From Anaerolinea thermophila (GTDB lineage Bacteria > Chloroflexota > Anaerolineae > Anaerolineales > DRKV01): a DNA stretch of 7,504 nt. The position numbers and the translations under genes are program-made. Within the stretch, counting starts at the first letter, position 1. The number at the start of each line of letters is the position of its first letter. The stretch lies in the NCBI GenBank assembly GCA_020722405.1, contig DYKW01000086.1:1-7504 (forward strand). Direction: 5' to 3'. The notes under the pieces were generated by a model. The model did not search any database, had not been told where the DNA came from, and saw nothing but the letters and a program-made list of their open reading frames with translations. Positions 1 to 5,957 of the stretch are shown one piece after another.

Positions 1-149
1 GTTCCTATTTGATGGGGACCCAAAGGTTTTTCTCGCCCCACAATAATCCATAACGCAGTATATCCTGGAGAAGGTGTTTCACGGGCTTATGTATTGATGT
101 AGGGAGGTTGTTCTTTCGGCCCTGGAGCTCATTCCCGACAAGGACTAAC
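1..149. other. Leader upstream of the methyltransferase gene; possible tail of a preceding gene
   Basis: No complete gene fits here. Two + frames stay open from the window edge and then stop, one at 44-46 (ending FLFDGDPKVFLAPQ) and one at 51-53 (ending LMGTQRFFSPHNNP). Either could be the C-terminus of an upstream operon gene, and the sequence does not decide between them. The third frame stops at 10-12. I see no convincing -35/-10 pair and no terminator hairpin with a T run, so the methyltransferase gene is probably transcribed from further upstream. Confidence 0.4.
140..144 (+). promoter_or_regulatory. Ribosome binding site AAGGA that sets the methyltransferase start
   Basis: AAGGA lies 5 nt before the ATG at 150. 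It decides the start against an in-frame TTG at 108, where the GGGAGG at 102-107 abuts the codon with no spacing, too close to be used. Confidence 0.6.
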
Positions 150-1079
150 ATGGAAGAATCGGAGAGAATCGTTAGGGAGTGGCTGGAGAGGAATCGAGGC
201 CAGTATCGGCATCCTTTTTTTAATTTATCCGGTTTTGTTCTCCATCTTTACAATAGTGTGAAGAGTAGTAGCTATATTACGTATAATCTATATCAAGAAT
301 ATATGATACGTAACAATTTTAATAAGATGAATTTTCATGTCAATGAAATTTCTGTTCATCATGATGACATCATAAGTTTTATATATTTATATGATCAATC
401 TCATATCCAAAAAATGATACATGAAATTTTTTTGGGTCTCATTAAATTGTTATTAAGCAATAATGAATCTATCGATTTTTTGGATATTGGAACAGGTCCT
501 ACATGCGGACTCTATGGCAAAAATTTTGAAAATATCCTTTATCGTGATATCGATTTAGATCGAGTTAATTTTGTTGGTATAGATAACGTATATATGCCAA
601 ATGAATCCGTATTTAAGAATTCTGTATATAGAAAAACGGATATTTTTTCTTTCAAAAGTAATAAAAATTTCGATATCATAACGGGTCATCACGTTTTGGA
701 GCATTGTTTCGAATGGGAAAAGGTTATTCAAGTAATGTGCAATATTTTAAAGATAGATGGATATATTTATCTTTCTTTTCCAACTTTTGGGAGTTTTTAT
801 GATACTACGTATCGTTTGATGGCTCCAGGCGATCATTGTGTCAGTTTTGATTTTTCTGATTTGGTGAATTTTTCTAAAAAAATAGGCCTTGAGTTGGTTT
901 ATTCTGATATCTATGTAGATCCCAATTTTAGATTCAATTGGATGTCTAATTTGGCTCCGGATTTAATCAACAAGAATGTTGCTGATGCATTTTATGATTT
1001 ATGCGTCAGGATTGATGCCAAATCGCTCCTTGGGCTCCACGATTATGGTAAGTATGCAATTTTCAGAAAAATTCGCTGA
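150..1079 (+). CDS. Class I SAM-dependent methyltransferase, AT-rich and probably acquired
   Basis: Predicted 309-residue cytoplasmic enzyme that transfers a methyl group from S-adenosylmethionine, probably to a sugar or glycan intermediate given its neighbours. The Rossmann-type SAM-binding motif I is FLDIGTGPTCG (residues 110-120). The acidic end of strand 2 is seen in FVGIDNVY (141-148). The post-motif FDIITGHHVLEH (174-185) is typical of the Methyltransf_11/23 type. GYIYLSFPTFG (204-214) is the strand after the following helix. About 100 residues precede the SAM fold and match no domain I recognise. The ATG at 150 is chosen for its Shine-Dalgarno. From about 211 to the stop the gene is strikingly AT-rich (13 G+C of 60 in the line at 361), whereas its first 20 codons and everything downstream resemble the GC-rich host. 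The acceptor cannot be read from sequence. The fold assignment is firm; the O-, N- or C-methylation type is unknown. Confidence 0.82.
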   Translation: MEESERIVREWLERNRGQYRHPFFNLSGFVLHLYNSVKSSSYITYNLYQEYMIRNNFNKMNFHVNEISVHHDDIISFIYLYDQSHIQKMIHEIFLGLIKLLLSNNESIDFLDIGTGPTCGLYGKNFENILYRDIDLDRVNFVGIDNVYMPNESVFKNSVYRKTDIFSFKSNKNFDIITGHHVLEHCFEWEKVIQVMCNILKIDGYIYLSFPTFGSFYDTTYRLMAPGDHCVSFDFSDLVNFSKKIGLELVYSDIYVDPNFRFNWMSNLAPDLINKNVADAFYDLCVRIDAKSLLGLHDYGKYAIFRKIR

Positions 1080-1122
1080 CAAAAAGTGGCAGGCATCCAG
1101 CCAGTTGACGGAAGAACATGTG

Positions 1123-1947
1123 ATGCCATACCGATCCTGGGATCCATCCGGGAAAAGGGCTCTGGTGTTGGCCCCCCATGCGGATGACGAGACCTTTGGC
1201 TGTGGCGGGACGATTGCCCTGCATGCAGCCTCGGGAGATCCGGTCATGGTGGTCGTGCTCACCGATGGCGCCCGAGGGAATATTTCACGCAGGCATTCAG
1301 ATGCCGAGTACATTCGTATGAGGAGAGACGAGGCCCGCGAGGCCTGCCGGATCCTGGGCGCTGCCGATCCCGTTTTCTGGGAATTTGCAGACCGTTCCTT
1401 GTGGGGGGAGATACCGCGGGCGCGTGGCAAATTGATGGAGATTTTGGAGGACTTTCGGCCCGAAAGGATCTATGCCCCGTCCATACTGGAATACCATCCC
1501 GACCACCGGGCCGCTGCCGCCCTTCTCCTCACGTTCATGGGCGACGTTTCCTCCGATTTGGAGATCGCCTTTTGGGAGATCAATCAACCGCTCTGTGTCA
1601 ACAGTCTGGTTGACATCAGCCCGGTCCTTTCCCAAAAGGAGGCGGCCATCCGGGTTTACAAGACCCAGCTGGAGGAATTGGATTATGCAGACCATATCCT
1701 TTCCCTCAACCGTTTCCGTGCGATGACTCTTCCCCCTCCCGCCACCCACGCCGAGGGCTTTTCCCTCTGGCCTGCCCATGGGATCCGCCGCTGGCTTTCC
1801 CATCTCGACGCCAGCCGGAAACCACCGTGCATGCACGGCTACACAGGCCTTTATGAAAGGCAGCTCCCCTTTCTGGATGTTCACTATGGGGTGGAGCCGT
1901 CCGTGGCGGGTATTTGCGCCTCGATACATAGGTTTTTTGTGAAATGA
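1123..1947 (+). CDS. PIG-L/LmbE-family zinc-dependent N-acetylglucosaminyl-type deacetylase
   Basis: Predicted 274-residue metalloenzyme of the PIG-L (GlcNAc-PI de-N-acetylase/LmbE/MshB) family, which removes an acetyl group from an N-acetylated amino sugar. The hallmark motif APHADDE is at residues 17-23. By analogy with MshB, H19 and D22 would bind zinc and D21 would be the general base. The second motif EYHPDHR (123-129) supplies H128 as the third zinc ligand, with H125 and D127 in the active site. GCGGTIALH (27-35) and VVVLTDGARGN (43-53) are also typical. The open frame extends back to 976, but codons before about 1120 lie inside or just past the methyltransferase gene and add nothing family-like. 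ATG 1123, 8 nt after CGGAAG (1109-1114), puts the first motif near the N-terminus as usual; GTG 1120 is an alternative. There is no signal peptide, so it is cytoplasmic. Its stop overlaps the next start by ATGA. The substrate is inferred to be an activated or lipid-linked sugar of the neighbouring glycan pathway. Confidence 0.88.
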   Translation: MPYRSWDPSGKRALVLAPHADDETFGCGGTIALHAASGDPVMVVVLTDGARGNISRRHSDAEYIRMRRDEAREACRILGAADPVFWEFADRSLWGEIPRARGKLMEILEDFRPERIYAPSILEYHPDHRAAAALLLTFMGDVSSDLEIAFWEINQPLCVNSLVDISPVLSQKEAAIRVYKTQLEELDYADHILSLNRFRAMTLPPPATHAEGFSLWPAHGIRRWLSHLDASRKPPCMHGYTGLYERQLPFLDVHYGVEPSVAGICASIHRFFVK

Positions 1948-4841
1948 GTGGCCTTGTCAGCATCATCGTGCGGACCTTCAATCGCCCAAGGCTGGTTCTC
2001 GAGGCCTTGCAGAGCGTAGCTGCCCAGCAATACCGGCCGATCGAGGTCGTTCTGGTCAATGACGGCGGCCTCACTCCGGATCTGGACGCCTTGGGGAAAA
2101 TCCTTGGAGATGTCCCCTTGCGTTATGTGGGGCTTGAGGCCAACACGGGTAGGCCGGCAGCCGCAAACGCGGGACTTCGGGCCGCAAGCGGTGATGTCAT
2201 CGGATTTCTCGACGACGACGATATCCTCCTGCCCTCCCATGTCTCGCTCCTTCGAAGGGCCATGGAAGAACAGAAGATGCGGGTCGTTTACAGTTCGGTT
2301 CGCGCCGTTTTGTATGACGAAAACGGAAAGCGCGGGGCAGATGGGCCACTTTACGATTCGGATTTCCTCGCATCCCGTCTCCTCTTCGAGAATTTCATCC
2401 CCTTGCACGCGCTCCTTTTTGCCCGTTCGGTCTTCGATGAGGACGTGTTCGACGAAACGTTCGAATTCAATGAAGACTGGGATCTCCTGATACGTCTGTC
2501 GAGAAGGTATACCTTTTACCACGTCCCGGAGATCACGGCCGAATACCGGCTCTTCCCCAAAAGTGATGACGAAGACAGGCGCCGCGTTCACGCCCGCTGG
2601 TTTACCCGGGTCTTTGACAGGCATCGCCACCTGGTGACCGGCGGAGATTGGCAGGAGTTTTATCAGGGTTACCTGATCCCCGCCCAGGAAAAGGAAACGG
2701 ATTTTCTCAAAGGTCTCCTCCGGAGCGAGCAGGAGAGGCTCGAAGGCCTGCTCAAGGGCAAGGAGGAGGAAAATCGGGTCCTGGATGCCGAACTTCGAAA
2801 GGTCGCCCTTGAATACAAGGACCTTGAAGCGAGGTTAGGCCGGCTCACCAAGGATCTGCAGGCTGTATCCGCAGAGAACGAGCGGATCAAGACCGAGGTC
2901 TCCGGATTGAGGCACCAACTGGATATCATCTATGGGTCGCACTCCTGGAGGCTCACCAAGCCCCTCAGGGAAATGGGGAAGGCCTTTCGGCGGATCCGCT
3001 CCCTCGTGGGATATGCGGCCTCCCATCCCCCTTCGGTCGTCTGTCGCAGGGCTGTCATGGAGTTCTACCGGAGCCCGATGTCCGGCCCTGTGCTCGGTCT
3101 TTTGCCGCCTTCCGTCAAACAGCGGGGAAAGGCCTGGCTTGTTAGGCGGGAGGCCGTTTCCGAGCCGGTCCTTTCCGCTTCCGATCCCCGGATCTCCATC
3201 ATCATCCCCATATACAATCACGCAGATTTTCTGCCCCTGTGTCTCGAGAGCGCCTTGGGCCAGGATTATCCCCATGTGGAGGTCGTCGCAGTGGACGACG
3301 CCTCCACCGATCCCCGCGTCCGGGAGATCCTTGCCAGCTATGCAGATAATCCCCGCCTGAAGGTCTTTACGAACGACCGTAACCAGGGGATCGCCGAGAC
3401 CCAGAACAGGGCCTTGGTGGAATCCTCGGGAGACATCATCGCCTTTCTCGACTGTGACGATTATCTGGAAAGGGACGCGGTCTCGAGCGTCCTCCCCTTC
3501 TGGGGCCGTGAGACCGTCTATCTCCACACGGCCCGTATCAACATGGATGAAAACGGCCGGGAGGTTCAGCGCATCTCGTTTGAACACCTTCCCCGCAGGG
3601 ACTATTTCGCCGAGAATCTCGAACGGATGTTTGCCACGCATTTCAAACTGATCCGCCGGGATGTCTTCGGGCGGGTCGGACTGTTCGATCCACGATTCGA
3701 CTCCGCTCAGGATTACGACATGCTGATGCGGGTGGCCTTTCATTATCCATCGTCTTCCTTTGCCTTTGTTCCCCGCTTCGTCTATCACCATCGGCTACAT
3801 TCGGGGCAGACGTCCTCCATCGCCGAGGCACGACAGCAGCGTTTCACCTCTCTCATCCAGGAGGAGGCCCGAAAGCGCCGCTCCATCTCCGACGGGACCT
3901 ATGCCAAAAAGGTGAGCATCATCATGCTTTCATACGGAAAAGGTGAGCAGACGATGGAGGCGCTCGCCAGCATCGCCGAGACCGTCAGGATACCGATGGA
4001 GGTCATCCTTTTTGACAACGGCTCAGATGACGAGACCGTGCGCCTTTTGCGAAAGGAGGTCACGGCCGAACGCTACCCCTTAGTCCGCCTCGTCCTCAAC
4101 CCGGAGAACCACGGCCCGGCAGCAGGCCGTCGGGAGGCCATCAAGTATGCGACAGGAGATTATTTCATCACTTTCGACAACGACGAGATCGCCCAGCCCG
4201 GTTGGCTGGAGGAGCTCATCGTCCGGGCGGAGACCGATCCGCAGATCGGAGCGGTGGTCTCCCGAGTGTATTTTCCGGACAATCGCCTCCAGTTTTCCGG
4301 AGGAGGAGTGATATATCACGACGATGAACTGGTGGAGCTTTTGCGTTACGATGTCAATCGTCCCTGGTTTGAACTCGGGACCGCCGGTTTCCGGGAGTGC
4401 GACTGGGTCCCCATCGGTGCGACCCTCTTTACCGTCTCTCCCGGTCCCTATCTGCATTCCGGCTATCCCAACGCCTTTGAGGATGCCGGGGTGTCCTTTG
4501 CGCTGCGCAGGGCCGGGTATCGCCTCGTGAACGCCCCCGGCGCCCGCGTGCTTCATAATCATTTCCTTTTTCGGGGGGATTTCGGCATGAAAAAGGACTA
4601 TCTCGATGCACGATACAATCAGCGGGGGATGATGCAGTCCCTCGCCTCCTTCTACCAGGAAAACGGTCTCATCCTGTATGATGAATACGTATGGAAGGAA
4701 AACGGCCTGGACGCCATCACGCGGGCCGACCTCAAGAAAAGGCTCCGGGAGATCGCCGGGGAAAAGGGAAACGGATATCCGACGCCCCCTTCCAGTGTGC
4801 AAGGAACCCAGGTCTCCGCCATGGAAAAGATCGGCTCATGA
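1944..4841 (+). CDS. Tri-modular family-2 glycosyltransferase with central coiled coil
   Basis: A 965-residue protein with three GT-A folds of glycosyltransferase family 2, which transfer sugars from nucleotide-sugar donors. Domain 1 spans about residues 4-230: SIIVRTFNR (6-14), VND ending at D40, FLDDDD (88-93) and the possible base region NEDWD (176-180). Residues about 245-330 are charged heptad-rich sequence, a predicted coiled coil, followed by SHSWRLTKPLR (332-342), a motif often found after coiled coils in multidomain glycosyltransferases. Domain 2 spans about 416-640: SIIIPIYN (418-425), DD 451-452, FLDCDD (501-506) and QDYD (589-592). Domain 3 spans about 657-890: SIIMLSYGKG (658-667), FDNGSDDE (690-697), TFDNDE (743-748) and FEDAG (845-849). 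Each keeps a D-x-D-like metal site, so all three may be active. No membrane segment is evident, so it is cytoplasmic. There is almost no Shine-Dalgarno before 1944, so translation is probably coupled through ATGA to the deacetylase. It likely builds an O-antigen, capsule or protein glycan. Donor and linkage cannot be told. Confidence 0.9.
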   Translation: MSGLVSIIVRTFNRPRLVLEALQSVAAQQYRPIEVVLVNDGGLTPDLDALGKILGDVPLRYVGLEANTGRPAAANAGLRAASGDVIGFLDDDDILLPSHVSLLRRAMEEQKMRVVYSSVRAVLYDENGKRGADGPLYDSDFLASRLLFENFIPLHALLFARSVFDEDVFDETFEFNEDWDLLIRLSRRYTFYHVPEITAEYRLFPKSDDEDRRRVHARWFTRVFDRHRHLVTGGDWQEFYQGYLIPAQEKETDFLKGLLRSEQERLEGLLKGKEEENRVLDAELRKVALEYKDLEARLGRLTKDLQAVSAENERIKTEVSGLRHQLDIIYGSHSWRLTKPLREMGKAFRRIRSLVGYAASHPPSVVCRRAVMEFYRSPMSGPVLGLLPPSVKQRGKAWLVRREAVSEPVLSASDPRISIIIPIYNHADFLPLCLESALGQDYPHVEVVAVDDASTDPRVREILASYADNPRLKVFTNDRNQGIAETQNRALVESSGDIIAFLDCDDYLERDAVSSVLPFWGRETVYLHTARINMDENGREVQRISFEHLPRRDYFAENLERMFATHFKLIRRDVFGRVGLFDPRFDSAQDYDMLMRVAFHYPSSSFAFVPRFVYHHRLHSGQTSSIAEARQQRFTSLIQEEARKRRSISDGTYAKKVSIIMLSYGKGEQTMEALASIAETVRIPMEVILFDNGSDDETVRLLRKEVTAERYPLVRLVLNPENHGPAAGRREAIKYATGDYFITFDNDEIAQPGWLEELIVRAETDPQIGAVVSRVYFPDNRLQFSGGGVIYHDDELVELLRYDVNRPWFELGTAGFRECDWVPIGATLFTVSPGPYLHSGYPNAFEDAGVSFALRRAGYRLVNAPGARVLHNHFLFRGDFGMKKDYLDARYNQRGMMQSLASFYQENGLILYDEYVWKENGLDAITRADLKKRLREIAGEKGNGYPTPPSSVQGTQVSAMEKIGS

Positions 4842-5590
4842 AAAGACCTTCCGATCATGCGAAGAGATCCCTGGCCGCGTGGGCGGCATGCATCGCGGCG
4901 GCCGTTGGAGGCGCATCCCATTTGGTGTGGATATGGGGCGGCCCCTCGGGATCCGCCTGGGCATCCGCCGAAGTCCCCGCCCGTTCGGCATGCGAAATGC
5001 CCTTCAGCCTTCAAGGGACCGTCGTCTCCGGCGCCTACAAGACGGCCTTTTTCCTTCAGGATGCGCAGGGTTCGGGAGGGACGCTCCATCGGCTCTCGGA
5101 AGGCGAGCGCCTCGATGGATATGAGGTGTACCGCATCATCCCGGATTGCGTTCTCCTTAGAAAGGACGGCCGGATCTGTTCCCTTTCCCTTTTCGAGACG
5201 CGGCTGAGGTCGGCCCGTCTGCCTGCGCTTTCCGTTCCTGCCCTCCTGGCCACCTCGGCCGCGGATCGCGTTTCGGGTGTTGAAGGGGGCGGGGAGGCGG
5301 GCCTTATAACCCCGTCTTCACAGGAAGAAGGAAAGGGGTCAAGTCCGTCTCCCGCCTCGGCCGATGCCGCTACCGGCGTCGGTTCCCCGGCTCCTTCCTC
5401 GAAGGAGGGGGCTGAAAGGGCCGGGAAGGAGGCAGGGGGCGCCCCGTTTTCAAAGACCGGCCCATCGACAGGGGAGAACCCCCTGCTTCAGCTCTTGGGA
5501 GGGGGCAAAAGTGGCGGGTCTCCCTCTTCGCCTCCTCCGCCCCAAGAGAACCCCTTATTCAAACTCTTCGGAGGCGGTGGGGGCAAGTGA
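4838..5590 (+). CDS. Membrane-anchored GspC-like (HR domain) periplasmic protein with Gly/Ser/Pro-rich tail
   Basis: Predicted 250-residue envelope protein. A short basic N-terminus is followed by a hydrophobic segment (about 11-33), which reads as an inner-membrane anchor. Residues about 53-122 match the pattern of the homology region of type II secretion GspC and of PilP: FSLQGTVVSG, then AFFLQD, RLSEGERLDGYEVYRIIPDCVLLRKDGR and LSLFE. In GspC this domain contacts the outer-membrane secretin. From about 135 the chain is low-complexity Gly/Ser/Pro/Ala/Glu and ends with two ENPL repeats. The PDZ domain found at the C-terminus of many GspC proteins is absent. C52, C104 and C114 lie on the periplasmic side. 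The ATG at 4838 is preceded by GGAAAAGA (4823-4830) and overlaps the glycosyltransferase stop as ATGA, which favours it over the in-frame codon at 4691. No secretin or other type II genes are in view, so this may be a stand-alone or repurposed GspC-like protein. The domain call is by motif memory and moderate. Confidence 0.62.
   Translation: MKRPSDHAKRSLAAWAACIAAAVGGASHLVWIWGGPSGSAWASAEVPARSACEMPFSLQGTVVSGAYKTAFFLQDAQGSGGTLHRLSEGERLDGYEVYRIIPDCVLLRKDGRICSLSLFETRLRSARLPALSVPALLATSAADRVSGVEGGGEAGLITPSSQEEGKGSSPSPASADAATGVGSPAPSSKEGAERAGKEAGGAPFSKTGPSTGENPLLQLLGGGKSGGSPSSPPPPQENPLFKLFGGGGGK
5474..5578 (+). repeat. Two-copy ENPL-x-x-L-x-GGG repeat at the C-terminus of the GspC-like protein
   Basis: ENPLLQLLGGG (residues 213-223) and ENPLFKLFGGG (237-247) are separated by a 13-residue Gly/Ser/Pro/Gln linker. 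The DNA of the two copies differs at several synonymous positions (for example CCCCTG against CCCTTA), so the repeat is kept at protein level rather than being a fresh duplication. A short amphipathic docking motif is one possible reading. Confidence 0.6.
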
Positions 5591-5621
5591 AGTCCGGGAA
5601 GAAGGCGTCGGCACTGATCTC

Positions 5622-5650
5622 TTGTCAACCTCTGACGGCTATTGTATGAA
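5622..5650 (+). promoter_or_regulatory. Possible sigma-70-type promoter for the prolyl isomerase gene
   Basis: TTGTCA (5622-5627) is separated by 17 bp from TATGAA (5645-5650), giving 5 of 6 and 4 of 6 matches to the consensus hexamers. A transcript would begin near 5657 and carry the whole palindromic element in a 5' leader of about 300 nt. The spacing is ideal but the -10 is only fair. Confidence 0.4.
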
Positions 5651-5759
5651 TTAACATCTTATATCCTTAATCAAGGTTTGATGGACTCGTAAAAACTCGA
5701 AAAGTGGGATGGCTAAGTAAAAAGCTCCAGATGCAAGGCGCGCAAATCCTGAGGAATGA

Positions 5760-5778
5760 GGCGTACTTAGCGTACGCC
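5760..5778. repeat. Hairpin 1 of the palindromic element
   Basis: GGCGTAC (5760-5766) and GTACGCC (5772-5778) form a perfect 7-bp stem with a 5-nt loop TTAGC. The outer bases ATCCT (5746-5750) and AGGAT (5789-5793) could extend it through an internal loop. Confidence 0.75.
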
Positions 5779-5801
5779 GCATGGGCGAAGGATGCGGCGC
5801 A

Positions 5802-5825
5802 CAAATCGGCAGGACAGCCGATTTG
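5802..5825. repeat. Hairpin 2 of the palindromic element
   Basis: CAAATCGGC (5802-5810) and GCCGATTTG (5817-5825) form a perfect 9-bp stem around AGGACA. It is followed at 5841-5851 by the short CCCC-GAA-GGGG hairpin. Confidence 0.75.
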
Positions 5826-5851
5826 CACGGCCGAAGGCAGCCCCGAAGGGG

Positions 5852-5873
5852 TGGCGTCCAAGGACGGACGCCA
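5852..5873. repeat. Hairpin 3 of the palindromic element
   Basis: TGGCGTCC (5852-5859) and GGACGCCA (5866-5873) form a perfect 8-bp stem around AAGGAC. The TGGCGTC core also equals the outer bases of the element's right end read on the opposite strand. Confidence 0.75.
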
Positions 5874-5957
5874 TGCACGCAGCAGATGGAGACTTTTTAC
5901 GACGCCATTAAGGTTTTCCAGGGTAAGTCCGATATGGAGTGAGAAAGGCCCATGCAG

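Larger units (their letters stand above)
5680..5911. repeat. Palindromic repeat element with inverted ends (MITE/REP-like)
   Basis: The left end TGGACTCGTAAAAACTC (5682-5698) matches the reverse complement of the right end GACTTTTTACGACGCCA (5891-5907) at 14 of 17 positions. The similarity extends outward through TTGA (5678-5681) and TTAA (5908-5911). A second, inner left end, GATGGCTAAGTAAAAAGCTC (5708-5727), matches the right end at least as well and runs on into CTCCA. The interior holds three perfect hairpins and a direct repeat (GCGCGCAAATC at 5738-5748 against GCGCACAAATC at 5797-5807). No transposase is encoded, so any mobility would need help in trans. I recall similar interspersed elements in Desulfobacterota genomes, but the family name is not certain. 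The outer ends are approximate. Confidence 0.72.
5591..5951. other. Intergenic region between the GspC-like gene and the prolyl isomerase gene
   Basis: These 361 bases carry no convincing gene. The first 87 are a less GC-rich spacer with a possible promoter (5622-5650). The rest is mainly the palindromic element at 5680-5911, and the last 40 hold the ribosome binding region of the next gene. No classical terminator (GC hairpin plus T run) follows the stop at 5590, so read-through from upstream remains possible. Confidence 0.7.

Noticed and set aside
108..149. TTG at 108 as the methyltransferase start
   Set aside because: The purine-rich GGGAGG abuts the TTG with no spacing, and the ATG at 150 has a well-placed AAGGA.
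976..1122. Deacetylase reading frame extended upstream to 976
   Set aside because: This part lies mostly inside the AT-rich methyltransferase gene in another frame. PIG-L proteins normally begin just before the APHxDDE strand, which fits ATG 1123 with its own ribosome binding site.
2835..3791. Long minus-strand open frame opposite the glycosyltransferase (318 codons)
   Set aside because: It lies entirely opposite a clear family-2 glycosyltransferase gene in GC-rich DNA, where antisense frames stay open by chance. Its translation shows no recognisable domain.
4080..4802. Minus-strand open frame of 240 codons opposite the third glycosyltransferase domain
   Set aside because: Antisense shadow of a well-supported gene. 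The translation is Gly/His/Arg-rich with no motif.
5581..5680. Terminator after the GspC-like gene
   Set aside because: No GC-rich hairpin followed by a T run was found here, so the end of the first transcript is not assigned.
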